Assembly (NCBI GenBank): GCA_041730495.1
Contig: JBGSBR010000002.1
Coordinates: forward strand, 1-64,000
DNA length: 64,000 nt
Origin: JBGSBR01 sp041730495
GTDB taxonomy: Bacteria > Patescibacteriota > Microgenomatia > UBA1406 > GWC2-37-13
Reading direction: 5' to 3'
In this document: one piece after another, positions 48,855 through 57,740 of the stretch
Numbering within the stretch: the first letter of the stretch is position 1
How the letters are laid out: each line of letters begins with the position of its first letter
Program-made: the position numbers and the translations under genes
The notes under the pieces: model-generated
What the model was told of the DNA's origin: nothing
Seen by the model: the letters and a program-made list of their open reading frames with translations, nothing else
Databases searched by the model: none

Positions 48855-50510
48855 GTGAATAATTTGAAATATATCTTCGTTTCTGGTGGAGTTATTTCCG
48901 GTATAGGGAAGGGTGTTACGACCGCCTCCATCGCTCTTCTTCTCAAACAAGCAGGCTACAGAGTCACTCCTATCAAATTTGAAAACTATCTCAACATCGA
49001 CGCAGGCACCATAAATCCAATCGAACATGGCGATCCATTCCTTTGTGAAGACGGCACCGAAGCTGATATGGATATGGGTACATATGAGAAGTTTCTGAAT
49101 GAAGACATGACTCGTGATAACTTCGTCACCATGGGTCAGATCTACAAGACTGTCATCGACCGTGAGCGTAGATTTGAGTACAACGGTGAAGATGTCGAAG
49201 CGATCCCACACATCACAGACGAAATCATAAGACGGATACACAATGTAGCCAAAGTAAAAGACGCTCAGATAGTCATCATCGAACTCGGTGGTACAGCTGG
49301 TGAGTATCAGAATATCTTTTATTACGAAGCTTCACGTATCTTGACACTGCAAAAACCAGATGACGTGATTCATATCCATGTAAGCTACGTCCCCACACCA
49401 CATCACTTAGGTGAGCCAAAAACAAAGCCTACACAACTATCGGTAAAAACACTCAACAGTATGGGTATTCAGCCTGATTTCATCGTCGCACGCTCAGATA
49501 AGTATCTCGATCAGCGTCGTCGTGATCGATTTGCCTTGTTCTGCAATATGCACACAGGTGAGATCATCTCAAATCCTGATCTCGATAGTATCTATGAGAT
49601 CCCACTGACGTTACATGATCAAGATATGGATAAGAAGATCCTTGAAAAGCTGAGTCTGCCAGTGCAAGAGCCCAAACTCGAAGAATGGAAAAAACTTGTC
49701 GAAACTATCAAGAAAAAGAAAACAACAACTGTCGATATCGCAATCATCGGTAAATACTTCGGTACAGGTGATTATCAGCTTAAAGACTCATATGCTGCAC
49801 TCTTTGATGCTATAGAGCATGCACAATGGCACCCAGATGTCGAAGTCGAGGTCAAGACACGTTGGATCAGTGCAGAAGAGATCGAGAAAAATGGTCCAGA
49901 AGCTATCGGTAAACCTGATGGTCTAGTCGTCCCAATTGGTTGGGGTGAGCGTGGAGCAGAGGGTATGATTGCTGCTGCCAACTATGCTCGTGAGCAAAAA
50001 ATACCATACTTAGGTCTATGTTACGGCATGCAACTTGCGGTCATCGCTTTCGCACGACACGTACTGGGCTGGAAAGATGCTAACACTGAAGAAAATACCA
50101 AAGATTCTGAACATCTCGTCATCCACTTGATCCCATCACAAAAAGAACTGATGGAACGTCGTGCATATGGTGGTACGATGCGTCTTGGTGGTTGGGAAGC
50201 TATGGTACAGCCTGATTCCCAAGCATATGCTTACTACAAAAAATATGGTGGGTTACTCGATGACAAAGGTCTTACCAGCGAGCGTCATCGACATCGATAT
50301 GAGTTTAATGATGATTTCACTAAAGAGTTTGAAGATGCAGGTATGCGCATCAGTGGTCGCTCCGTAGTCGAGCAACTAGCAGAAATCATCGAGCTACCAG
50401 AGAAAGATCATCCATTTTATATGGGTACACAAGGTCATCCTGAGTACAAAAGTCGTCCGCTTCAACCTCATGCTCTCTTTGTAGCCTTTCTAAAAGCCTG
50501 TAAGAAGTAA
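48855..50510 (+). CDS. pyrG: CTP synthase
   Basis: 551 residues from GTG 48855. N-terminal amidoligase: KYIFVSGGVISGIGKGVTTAS (quoted in two parts in effect: P-loop GVISGIGKG), INPIEHGDPFLCEDG, MDMGTYEKF. C-terminal class I glutaminase: nucleophile cysteine in YLGLCYGMQLAV and the His/Glu pair in TQGHPEYKSRP. It makes CTP from UTP and glutamine. A TTG at 48864 giving a start at MKYIFVS is an alternative. Confidence 0.96.
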   Translation: MNNLKYIFVSGGVISGIGKGVTTASIALLLKQAGYRVTPIKFENYLNIDAGTINPIEHGDPFLCEDGTEADMDMGTYEKFLNEDMTRDNFVTMGQIYKTVIDRERRFEYNGEDVEAIPHITDEIIRRIHNVAKVKDAQIVIIELGGTAGEYQNIFYYEASRILTLQKPDDVIHIHVSYVPTPHHLGEPKTKPTQLSVKTLNSMGIQPDFIVARSDKYLDQRRRDRFALFCNMHTGEIISNPDLDSIYEIPLTLHDQDMDKKILEKLSLPVQEPKLEEWKKLVETIKKKKTTTVDIAIIGKYFGTGDYQLKDSYAALFDAIEHAQWHPDVEVEVKTRWISAEEIEKNGPEAIGKPDGLVVPIGWGERGAEGMIAAANYAREQKIPYLGLCYGMQLAVIAFARHVLGWKDANTEENTKDSEHLVIHLIPSQKELMERRAYGGTMRLGGWEAMVQPDSQAYAYYKKYGGLLDDKGLTSERHRHRYEFNDDFTKEFEDAGMRISGRSVVEQLAEIIELPEKDHPFYMGTQGHPEYKSRPLQPHALFVAFLKACKK

Positions 50511-50521
50511 ATAATTACAGT

Positions 50522-50560
50522 GTCATTCCCGACTAGATCGGGAATCCAGGGCAGAATGAC
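50522..50560. repeat. palindromic repeat copy 5 (half element)
   Basis: GTCATTCCCGACTAGATCGGGAAT-CCAGGGCAG-AATGAC holds one hairpin and the bounding GTCAT/ATGAC; the second hairpin is reduced. Lies between pyrG and rplS. Confidence 0.82.
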
Positions 50561-50593
50561 AATTAATTCAGTTGAATTTTCAACTATTCCTAG

Positions 50594-50599
50594 TATAAT
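50594..50599 (+). promoter_or_regulatory. -10 element of rplS (leaderless)
   Basis: TATAAT ends 8 bases before the ATG at 50608. Confidence 0.6.
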
Positions 50600-50607
50600 T
50601 ATTCTTT

Positions 50608-50943
50608 ATGTCTCACACAATTCCTTACAAAGAAACGAAATTATCTATCGGCGATACAATCGCAGTCGATTATCGTATCAAAGAAGCAGATAACAAAGAG
50701 CGTATCCAGGTTTTCGAGGGCATTGTCCTCAAGATCAAAGGAAACTCTGATGCTACTCGTATGATCACTGTACGTAAGATTTCCAAAAGTGGTGTCGGTG
50801 TCGAGCGTATCCTCCCACTCATGTCTCCAGCAATCGCAGATATCAAAGTAACCAAAGCTTCACACTACAATCGTGCTCGTGCATACTTCATTCGTGATCT
50901 TTCACAGAAGAAGATGCGTCAAAAACTCTACAGACAGAAATAA
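50608..50943 (+). CDS. rplS: 50S ribosomal protein L19
   Basis: 111 residues. IGDTIAVDYRIKEADNKERIQVFEG-type KOW-like strands (FEGIVLKIKGNS) and the conserved GVGVERILPLMSPAIADIKV segment place it in L19, at the 30S-50S interface. Single-gene transcript with its own terminator. Confidence 0.96.
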   Translation: MSHTIPYKETKLSIGDTIAVDYRIKEADNKERIQVFEGIVLKIKGNSDATRMITVRKISKSGVGVERILPLMSPAIADIKVTKASHYNRARAYFIRDLSQKKMRQKLYRQK

Positions 50944-50944
50944 A

Positions 50945-50980
50945 TATCCTGAGCTTGTCGAAGGATAAACTTCTTTTTTT
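50945..50980 (+). terminator. rho-independent terminator of rplS
   Basis: TATCCT (50945-50950) pairs with AGGATA (50962-50967) around a GAGCTTGTCGA core, followed by a T-rich run ending TTCTTTTTTT (50971-50980). The hairpin is itself a CCTGAGCTTGTCGAAGG-type repeat recruited as a terminator. Confidence 0.72.
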
Positions 50981-51021
50981 GTGTCATTGTATATCTTTCC
51001 TCTTTATAGTACTTTAGTATC

Positions 51022-51402
51022 ATGTTTGATGGTCATAATCATGCAGTAGGTAGACTAGGCGAGCAAAAAGCAGCAGCGTATCTGATCGATCATAACTACA
51101 ATATTATTGAACAAAACGCTAACTCTCGCTGGGGAGAAATCGATATCATCGCCAAGCAAAAACAAACAATTGTCTTCGTCGAAGTGAAAACCCGCATCAG
51201 CTCGCGACAAGGAGAACCATTCGAAGCAGTCCATTACCTCAAACTTCGTCATCTCCTTCGTACGATCAAATATTACATTCTGACGCATAAACTAGAAAAA
51301 TATCGTCATCGAATCGATGTTATCAGTGTTGTGATGGATAGTAATAGGGAAGTACTAACTCTGAAGCACTATGAAAATGTGCAGGTTGATAAGTATATTT
51401 AA
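51022..51402 (+). CDS. YraN-like (UPF0102) endonuclease-fold protein
   Basis: 126 residues. GRLGEQKAAAYLIDHNYNI, RWGEIDIIAKQKQTIVFVEVKTR (the E-x-x-D...E-x-K nuclease motif) and FEAVHYLKLRHLLRTIKYYI are the UPF0102 pattern. Role uncertain, perhaps Holliday junction or recombination related. Confidence 0.9.
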   Translation: MFDGHNHAVGRLGEQKAAAYLIDHNYNIIEQNANSRWGEIDIIAKQKQTIVFVEVKTRISSRQGEPFEAVHYLKLRHLLRTIKYYILTHKLEKYRHRIDVISVVMDSNREVLTLKHYENVQVDKYI

Positions 51403-51427
51403 AAAATTTGATATACTTGTGCCTATT

Positions 51428-52384
51428 ATGACAACGCAAGAACGTTTCGCAGTAAATTATGGTGAAGTAATTGTCGACATGGTCGCCGGCGATACTGGAA
51501 GTCTAGTAGAAGTGGAAACATTTCTAAAGCGCTTTGGTGGTGCACCAGCCAATACTGCTGTTGGATTAGGGCGATTAGATGTACCAGTAGCGCTGATTGG
51601 CAAGGTCGGGTCAGATCCGTTCGGTATCTACATGAAGCAGACTTTAGAGAATAATAATGTTGATACTAGTGGACTCGTATTAACGCGAAGATTTCCCACG
51701 ACAATGAGCTTTGTATCACTTCAAGAAGATGGTGAACGTGATTTCTTGTTTGCACCTGGTGCACATGATAGGTTGCGTAGTGAGGAGGTAGAGTTACCAC
51801 CCAATGCTAAGATCTTACATTTCGGTAGTTTATTGCAAATCCGACCAGAAGCACAAGAGACGACCAACAAACTTCTTCGACAAGCTGCAAAGCGAGGAGT
51901 ACTAACTTCATACGATCCCAATATCAGAGAAACATTATGGGGGGATCTGGGACGAGCACGAGATACAGTACTTGAAACTGCTAAACATGTCTCCATTATG
52001 AAAGTCAATGAAACAGAAGCTGAGTTATTGAGCGGTACTAATGATATTGCTGAGGCTGCCGTAAGATTATTTCAACCAAATATGGATACGCTTTTTATCA
52101 CGTTGGGACCTCAGGGTTGTTATGTAATGACTAAGCATGGCGCTATACATGTCGAAGTACCAATTAGTGTAACTCCAGTTGATACGACAGGAGCTGGGGA
52201 TGCATTTAACGCGGGATATTTAGCAGGTATCTATGATAGTGGTCGTATGTATTCGGATATGTCACAAGCAGATCTGATACGCTATGTGAAGCGAGCTGCG
52301 GTGATTGGAGCACTTGCTACTACTGAGAAAGGTGCAATTAGTGCCTTGCCAACTCGCGAAATGCTTACACAGTACGGCTATTAA
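51428..52384 (+). CDS. PfkB-family sugar kinase (fructokinase-like)
   Basis: 318 residues from ATG 51428. FGGAPANTAVGLGRLDVPVALIGKVG is the PfkB first signature (quoted: FGGAPANTAVGLGRL); the second, VDTTGAGDAFNAGYLAG, holds the catalytic aspartate and anion hole. Phosphorylates fructose or a similar sugar. The ATG at 51371 lies inside the preceding gene. Confidence 0.88.
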   Translation: MTTQERFAVNYGEVIVDMVAGDTGSLVEVETFLKRFGGAPANTAVGLGRLDVPVALIGKVGSDPFGIYMKQTLENNNVDTSGLVLTRRFPTTMSFVSLQEDGERDFLFAPGAHDRLRSEEVELPPNAKILHFGSLLQIRPEAQETTNKLLRQAAKRGVLTSYDPNIRETLWGDLGRARDTVLETAKHVSIMKVNETEAELLSGTNDIAEAAVRLFQPNMDTLFITLGPQGCYVMTKHGAIHVEVPISVTPVDTTGAGDAFNAGYLAGIYDSGRMYSDMSQADLIRYVKRAAVIGALATTEKGAISALPTREMLTQYGY

Positions 52385-52430
52385 CGTGGATTTTTCTTCC
52401 TTCATTTGTTAAAATTGTACTTTGCTAGTC

Positions 52431-52504
52431 GGCCCCATCGTCTAGCGGCCTAGGACACATGGTTTTCATCCATGGAATCAGGGGTTCGAATCCCCTTGGG
52501 GTCA
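52431..52504 (+). tRNA. tRNA-Glu (TTC)
   Basis: Acceptor GGCCCCA/TGGGGTC with one G-T, D arm GTCTAGCGGCCTAGGAC, anticodon loop TTTTCAT (TTC), T arm AGGGG-TTCGAAT-CCCCT. Discriminator A at 52504; CCA is not encoded. The stop codon of the convergent gene (52502-52504) overlaps its last three bases. Confidence 0.95.
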
Positions 52505-53146
52505 CACTTCTTTAAGAAATTCATTTGCATTGATAGAGTAGAGTTGGGAAGGCTTCTCTTCAGGATGAGTTTCTAGATAATCTTTGACTAACTTAAATCC
52601 GAGTGAATATCCTGCCCACTTAGGTATATTAAGATCCTCATCACCATAAAACCACGCAAAGTGATTATAAGTATTATTATTTAATTCCTTCATTGCCTTT
52701 TCCATTAACTTATCAAGCTCAACTTTATTAAAAGAATTACTCCATGGTTCAGGTTCTTCATTAAAAAGTTCTAAGTCAAAATGATCAGCTAACCCTTCAG
52801 TTATGAGTGCCTCAAAGAGAGTTTTACCGTAACCAGGGTTTTGCCAACGTAAAGTGTGATGTAGTTCATGCGCTAATATTCGTTTTAAGTGCTTATCGAT
52901 TGATTCATTGAGCTTATCAAAAGCTGGATTGACTGATATAAACACTTGATTTGCATTCGGTGTGTATCCACCGAGACCATCTTCTTCCAAAGTGCCTTCT
53001 GGATTATCATATACAACAATATCTACATTACGTACTGGTATTTTGTCGGTAATTACTTTAAGAGCGCTGTTGTAGTTTTCAGTTATTGAATCAATAAACG
53101 GAGCTAGGGTACCTGAGGCAGATAATATATGAAGATGTAGGTTCAT
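52502..53146 (-). CDS. predicted zinc metallopeptidase, DUF2268-like
   Basis: 214 residues. ILAHELHHTLRW gives HELHH (HExxH), followed by the downstream glutamate region LFEALITEGLADHFDLEL, as in DUF2268 predicted proteases. No signal peptide, so likely cytoplasmic. Minus-strand TATAAT (53153-53158) ends 6 bases before the ATG. Its stop overlaps the tRNA-Glu 3' end. Confidence 0.82.
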   Translation of the reverse strand: MNLHLHILSASGTLAPFIDSITENYNSALKVITDKIPVRNVDIVVYDNPEGTLEEDGLGGYTPNANQVFISVNPAFDKLNESIDKHLKRILAHELHHTLRWQNPGYGKTLFEALITEGLADHFDLELFNEEPEPWSNSFNKVELDKLMEKAMKELNNNTYNHFAWFYGDEDLNIPKWAGYSLGFKLVKDYLETHPEEKPSQLYSINANEFLKEV

Positions 53147-53180
53147 GAATGAATTATAGCAAAGAAGATTTTTATGATTC

Positions 53181-53825
53181 TTAGATCTTATTTAAAATCT
53201 TATATCCAATCAAAGCGAGCAGCTCACCTTTGACAAAATTCCAGTTACCGAGAAAGTTATCTTTGTCCCAGCACGTACTATTGATAGCTGGTGACAGCGT
53301 GTAATCGTAATCCAATTTTGAAGCAACCAGTCCAGCTCTGGCCATATGATATGGCTCTGAAACTACGATCACTGAGTCTAGATCAGCATCTGTGATTACT
53401 TTTCGTGATAATACGAAGTTTTCGTAAGTGGAGGTTGATTTCGTTTCTAATAAAATATCTTGCTCTGGTACTCCTGCTTCCATAGCCATTTTTTTCATAA
53501 TCTCAGCTTCATTGTAATTATCTTCATCGGTACCACCAGACATAAGTATTTTGGGGGCATAACCTTCTTTGTAAAGCAAGACGGCTTGATCTACACGAGA
53601 GAGTACACATGGGTTATATCGCAGCTTAGGGACGAATTTGATTTGCTCACATATCGGACCGAAGCAATCCATACCAGACATTACTCGTCCACCTAAGACC
53701 ATGATCACATCTGATTTCACTTTGGTATCTTCATGCGCTTTATTCTTAATAAAAAGTAAAAGTGACACAAGTAGAAGTACAGTTGCAAGTCCAAGGACGG
53801 CAAGTAAAAGAAGAACTTTTTTCAT
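53181..53825 (-). CDS. YdcF/SanA-like DUF218 protein
   Basis: 214 residues: one N-terminal membrane anchor (LLLLAVLGLATVLLLVSLLLF), then VIMVLGGRVMSG, RVDQAVLLYKEGYAPKILMSGG, TSTYENFVLSRKVI and VIVVSEPYHMARA, the DUF218 motifs. Related proteins act in envelope barrier and vancomycin sensitivity (SanA, ElyC). Minus-strand TATAAT (53834-53839) ends 8 bases before the ATG. Confidence 0.85.
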   Translation of the reverse strand: MKKVLLLLAVLGLATVLLLVSLLLFIKNKAHEDTKVKSDVIMVLGGRVMSGMDCFGPICEQIKFVPKLRYNPCVLSRVDQAVLLYKEGYAPKILMSGGTDEDNYNEAEIMKKMAMEAGVPEQDILLETKSTSTYENFVLSRKVITDADLDSVIVVSEPYHMARAGLVASKLDYDYTLSPAINSTCWDKDNFLGNWNFVKGELLALIGYKILNKI

Positions 53826-53865
53826 GTTCTTTGATTATATCAGTGTATTTGCTAGACTTACTTTA

Positions 53866-54468
53866 ATGAGGAGAATCATCACAACCACAATGCTTACACT
53901 TGACGGCGTTATGCAAGCTCCAGGTGGATCGAAGGAAGATGCCGCTGAAGGGTTCAAATACGGCGGTTGGCAAGGTGGTTACTGGGGTGAAGATGGGGAC
54001 AAGATAATGGACACAAAGATACAGGCTGCTCCTTTTGATTTGCTCTTTGGAAGACTCACCTATGATATTTTTGCTGGTTACTGGCCGCATCACAAAACAG
54101 AACCTCATTGGGGAAAACCATTTGACAGAGCGAAAAAGTATGTTGTCTCACATAAACCTTTTGCACTCTCTTGGGATAATTCAGTACTTATTACAGGAGA
54201 CGTCGTGGCAGAAATAAAAAAGCTTAAACATTCAGATGGTCCTGACCTGTTGATATACGGTAGTAGCAATCTTATCCAAACGCTTCTTAAACACAACCTA
54301 ATAGACCGAATGCACATCTGGACATTTCCCGTTACTATCGGCAACGGCAAGAAATTATTTGCAGAAGGCACGCAAGCTCAACGATTTAAACCAACCTACT
54401 CAAAAATCACCTCAAATGGTGTAATATTCGCTACCTACGAGCCCTCTGCTAAACTCAAAGGACAATAA
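53866..54468 (+). CDS. RibD C-terminal/dihydrofolate reductase-like protein
   Basis: 200 residues from ATG 53866. MLTLDGVMQAPGG, FDLLFGRLTYDIFAGYWP, DGPDLLIYGSSNLIQTLL and GNGKKLFAEGT form the NADPH-binding RibD-C/DHFR fold common in stand-alone bacterial reductases. TTGATT (53830-53835), 17 bases, TAGACT (53853-53858) and 7 bases to ATG define the start. Confidence 0.85.
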   Translation: MRRIITTTMLTLDGVMQAPGGSKEDAAEGFKYGGWQGGYWGEDGDKIMDTKIQAAPFDLLFGRLTYDIFAGYWPHHKTEPHWGKPFDRAKKYVVSHKPFALSWDNSVLITGDVVAEIKKLKHSDGPDLLIYGSSNLIQTLLKHNLIDRMHIWTFPVTIGNGKKLFAEGTQAQRFKPTYSKITSNGVIFATYEPSAKLKGQ

Positions 54469-54552
54469 ATATAAACTGAATAACAATATTTATATATTGA
54501 CAAACGATAAATGAAGTGTTAATATATCTTATTACTTAATTGTTTTACTTTT

Positions 54553-55029
54553 ATGAAACAAGGATCAACACTATTTTTAAAGGTCGTTCTTTTTCTGATT
54601 GCAGCTGTGATTATGACAGCTTTGCTGTGGCTTCCTCAACTTGAAGGAAGAGCAAAGAACTTAGATTTAATTGGTATCTATAGTGATCCATTTATTCTTT
54701 ACATCTATCTTGCATCAGTTCCGTTTTTTACAGGATTTTATCAAGCTATCAAATTACTCGGCTACATCGAGCAAAACAAAACTTTTACAGCTCTGGCTGT
54801 GAAATCTCTGCGAAATATCAAATACTGTGCAATTGCATTTAGTTTATTTTGTGCTGGAGCATTACCAAATATCATGATCTACGGCCAAGATGACGATGCA
54901 CCAGGTGTTGTATTACTCGGAGTCGTCATTATATTTGCTGCATTTGTCATAGCGACAGCTGCTGCAGTGTTTGAGAGACTATTACAAAATGCAGTTGATA
55001 TGAAGTCAGAAAATGACTTAACAGTTTAA
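54553..55029 (+). CDS. DUF2975 membrane protein
   Basis: 158 residues with four membrane helices (about 8-25, 45-68, 88-110, 118-142). YIEQNKTFTALAVKSLRNIKYCAIAF matches the central DUF2975 pattern (quoted: FTALAVKSLRNIKYC). This family is typically encoded beside a YozG-type XRE regulator, as here 10 bases downstream. Confidence 0.78.
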   Translation: MKQGSTLFLKVVLFLIAAVIMTALLWLPQLEGRAKNLDLIGIYSDPFILYIYLASVPFFTGFYQAIKLLGYIEQNKTFTALAVKSLRNIKYCAIAFSLFCAGALPNIMIYGQDDDAPGVVLLGVVIIFAAFVIATAAAVFERLLQNAVDMKSENDLTV

Positions 55030-55039
55030 CAATAATCAT

Positions 55040-55252
55040 ATGGCAATAATCATTAATATCGATGTCATGCTCGCCAAACGTAAGATGAGTGTCACTGAAC
55101 TAACCGAAAAAGTGGGGATTACGATGGCTAACCTTTCTATTCTGAAGAATGGGAAAGCTAAAGCTATACGTTTCTCGACACTTGAAGCGATCTGTAAAGC
55201 ACTCGACTGTCAGCCAGGTGATATCTTGGAATACAGTGAAGACAAAAATTAA
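55040..55252 (+). CDS. XRE-family (YozG-like) transcriptional regulator
   Basis: 70 residues, a minimal HTH_26/XRE domain: VMLAKRKMSVTELTEKVGIT (helices 1-2), NLSILKNGKAKAIRFSTLEAI (recognition helix) and CKALDCQPGDILEY. Likely represses its own unit with the DUF2975 gene. Confidence 0.9.
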   Translation: MAIIINIDVMLAKRKMSVTELTEKVGITMANLSILKNGKAKAIRFSTLEAICKALDCQPGDILEYSEDKN

Positions 55253-55268
55253 AATTTATTTCAAACAT

Positions 55269-55598
55269 ATGAAAAATAATATTTCACGCGTTGCGCTAAT
55301 AACAATAGCATTACTTATGATTCCGTTTGTATTCCAATGGCCATGGGGCGTGATTGACTTTCTACTCATGGGTACTCTGATCTTTGGTATTGGGTCACTT
55401 GTTACATACGCAGCTACTAAAGTGAAAAACACGAAGCAACGTATAGTAGTAATTGTAGGGCTTTTAGTACTATTCTTTGTACTTTGGGCTCAGATGGCTG
55501 TCGGATTAGTAGGTAAAATGATCTTAGGAGCAGAATGTGTCATACAAAGAGGCTTACCAGAGGTCATCAACTGTGCTGATGAAGTGCGACAGCTTTAA
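55269..55598 (+). CDS. small membrane protein, unknown
   Basis: 109 residues from ATG 55269. Three hydrophobic segments (about 8-24, 26-48, 56-82). No family recognised. Probably part of the DUF2975-XRE unit. Its 3' end overlaps the Nudix gene by 32 bases, tail to tail. Confidence 0.6.
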   Translation: MKNNISRVALITIALLMIPFVFQWPWGVIDFLLMGTLIFGIGSLVTYAATKVKNTKQRIVVIVGLLVLFFVLWAQMAVGLVGKMILGAECVIQRGLPEVINCADEVRQL

Positions 55599-56094
55599 GT
55601 GCTCGATATACAGGTGCTGAGTTTGTGATATCACCAGTTTCAGCGATCTCTTTTAATCTTTCTAGACTTACGAGCTCAACTTCGGCAAACTCACCATCGT
55701 CTAACTGAGGTTCTTGGACTTTTTTACAGTTCGTCGCCAGGAAACTATACATCTTTTCATTCGAGTACGCCGAAGTATAATCGAAACCTAATTCTTCGAA
55801 GTCACCAGTATATCCAGCTTCTTCAAGCAGCTCCCGTTTCGCAGCTTCTAGTGGAGTTTCTCCTTCATCAACATCTCCTCCTGGTAAATCATGCAATATC
55901 CGCTCAGGTCCTGGACGATACTGTCTGACGAGGATGAATTGGTTATCCGGAGTCTTAGCTACCACACTAGCACCTAAGCCTTGATCACGGATAGGGAAGC
56001 TTTTGATCGTACCATCAGGCATCTTAAATGTTTTGATGATCTCTTTACCTTGCTTGATCTCAGATATCTTTTCCCACTGTAGGTTTTGTTTCAT
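55567..56094 (-). CDS. Nudix hydrolase, ADP-ribose pyrophosphatase type
   Basis: 175 residues from the start at 56094. The full Nudix box is visible: GGDVDEGETPLEAAKRELLEEAGY (G-x5-E-x7-REL-x-EE-x-G). The upstream QFILVRQYRPGPERILHDLPGG is the ADPRase pattern (quoted: VRQYRPGPE). A longer start at 56124 is possible; the shorter MKQNLQWEKI fits the family better. Confidence 0.88.
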   Translation of the reverse strand: MKQNLQWEKISEIKQGKEIIKTFKMPDGTIKSFPIRDQGLGASVVAKTPDNQFILVRQYRPGPERILHDLPGGDVDEGETPLEAAKRELLEEAGYTGDFEELGFDYTSAYSNEKMYSFLATNCKKVQEPQLDDGEFAEVELVSLERLKEIAETGDITNSAPVYRALKAVALHQHS

Positions 56095-56157
56095 ATAGAA
56101 ACTTAGTGTAAAGTCGCTTTGCAAGAAAAGCGTGAGAAGAGAGCGAGAACCCGGTAA

Positions 56158-56691
56158 TTAAAACGGATATCCCTTAAGTCCTTGGATCCCTTTGAGTACT
56201 GAGATCTCACCGGTGATAGAGTAGGCATGACCACTGATTATATTGGCGATAAAGTCATGTGTTTTCTTCGATCCCATACCAAAGGCACTCATATCAACAT
56301 CTTTTTCCAGGTCTTCATCGGTCAGAGCAGCTACATATTCTTCGGTAGCGGCATACACAGCTGTTGCATACTCACGGAACTTAGTGACATCAAGTTTCAC
56401 TTCTTTGAGCCATTTAGGGTAAGCGGTGACCCATTCCATCGGATGTTCTTCAGATGCACCAGTATTATCTTTGTACGTGGATTCGACTAGTGGTTTAGTT
56501 TTCATGAGGAAGTTATGCATAAATAGATCTTCAGAGAAAACTAAATGAGCATAAGTGCCGGCAATTGGATTTGCTTTGGCTGGTGGCATGAAATGAGCCA
56601 CTTCATCTGTGACGCCTTCCATTGTCTGTTCAAGCACGCCATGTACCTCTTTAAGTTGTTTTAATAAAATTTGTGTAGCAAGATTAGCCAT
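56158..56691 (-). CDS. DinB-like four-helix protein
   Basis: 177 residues. Helical bundle with candidate metal histidines in AGTYAHLVFSED, KKTHDFIANIISGHAYSI, the positions of the DinB/YfiT His triad. Members are thiol-dependent transferases or metal-binding stress proteins. Function here unknown. Confidence 0.78.
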   Translation of the reverse strand: MANLATQILLKQLKEVHGVLEQTMEGVTDEVAHFMPPAKANPIAGTYAHLVFSEDLFMHNFLMKTKPLVESTYKDNTGASEEHPMEWVTAYPKWLKEVKLDVTKFREYATAVYAATEEYVAALTDEDLEKDVDMSAFGMGSKKTHDFIANIISGHAYSITGEISVLKGIQGLKGYPF

Positions 56692-56716
56692 AGTAAAGAT
56701 AGTGAATTGTAAATAA

Positions 56717-56914
56717 TTATTTTCCTTTATTTGCTCTATTTCTCCAGACTAAGCTGATGAGAAGAAGTGTTATACCCATGATAACACCAGTGCCAGTTAT
56801 CGCCATGCGTGAATGGTCTCCGTAAGAAAGATAGGCAAATAATAGCGCCATAAAACCGGTGCCAAAGGTCATACCCGTCATGTAAATAGCTTTTTCTCTG
56901 TCAGTTTTTCCCAT
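56717..56914 (-). CDS. small two-helix membrane protein, unknown
   Basis: 65 residues: charged N-terminus (MGKTDREKAIYMTG), helices at about 13-30 and 37-56, basic tail. No family recognised; no strong promoter visible. It may be co-transcribed with the DinB-like gene 25 bases downstream on the minus strand. Confidence 0.5.
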   Translation of the reverse strand: MGKTDREKAIYMTGMTFGTGFMALLFAYLSYGDHSRMAITGTGVIMGITLLLISLVWRNRANKGK

Positions 56915-57041
56915 AAATTAAATGCAATGAATAACTAATAAACAGTATATCAGTCTGTAATAGATATTAGTTCATGTTGGCCTCCCATGAATGACAACTA
57001 GGTCCTTAAACACGCAGCTTTTACATCTTATAATAATATGC

Positions 57042-57047
57042 TATAAT
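57042..57047 (+). promoter_or_regulatory. -10 element of the gene at 57054 (leaderless)
   Basis: TATAAT ends 6 bases before the ATG at 57054 and decides this start over an in-frame ATG at 56991. Confidence 0.6.
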
Positions 57048-57053
57048 TCTCCC

Positions 57054-57722
57054 ATGATTCTTTCAGAACAAGACAAACCTGTTGATTTATTCAGCTCGTT
57101 ACCTGTGGGCGTGGATGTTGAAATGTGTGAACGTTTCTGTGGCATCCCCGTCTATGATATCGATCAACTTATAGCTAATCTCGCACAATACCAAGTATCG
57201 TATGCTGGCACAGGTTCACGTGCATTAGTATATCGTTTAAGAGATACTTCGATTCACTCAGATATGACAATCAAAGTATTTTTAGCTGAAAATACACGAT
57301 CATATGCTGAGCTGACAGCCTTATCTCGAGCTAGCGGTTTTAACGCAAAACCCATGGATTTTCTGTTTTACGGCTTCTCAAGTCCTGATGATCCCGACCA
57401 AGAATTTATCGAGGACCAGGTCAAAGGTCACGTTGAAGGAAGTCAAATCTCTCCGGATTATATAGATAGTCCAGTGTGTATTTGGGCCAGAAAAAATAAC
57501 CAAGGTGAAGTTGAGAAGGTGGGATATTCATTACCTTTTATCGAAGGAGAGGCTATAAAAATATCAGACGATTCTGAATTATGCGATGTTGCAGATATGC
57601 TGAAAAGATCTGCTGGTATATATGTAGGTCATAGGGGTGGCCGATACAATGATTCTTGTAACGCCATTGTTGATGAGGCGTCTGCGGTCAAAAAATTTAT
57701 TGATGTGAGAGTCATTGAGTAA
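57054..57722 (+). CDS. unknown protein, kinase N-lobe-like pattern
   Basis: 222 residues. SYAGTGSRALVYRLRD followed by MTIKVFLAENTRSYAELTAL recalls a glycine loop, the beta-3 lysine (IKVF) and the alpha-C glutamate of protein kinase-like folds. Towards the end YSLPFIEGEAI resembles a hinge and VGHRGGRYNDSCNAIVDE a degenerate catalytic loop. No clear HxD or DFG. Could be an inactive or atypical kinase; this is inference. Confidence 0.58.
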   Translation: MILSEQDKPVDLFSSLPVGVDVEMCERFCGIPVYDIDQLIANLAQYQVSYAGTGSRALVYRLRDTSIHSDMTIKVFLAENTRSYAELTALSRASGFNAKPMDFLFYGFSSPDDPDQEFIEDQVKGHVEGSQISPDYIDSPVCIWARKNNQGEVEKVGYSLPFIEGEAIKISDDSELCDVADMLKRSAGIYVGHRGGRYNDSCNAIVDEASAVKKFIDVRVIE

Positions 57723-57740
57723 TCAATGAGGGATGCAGAA

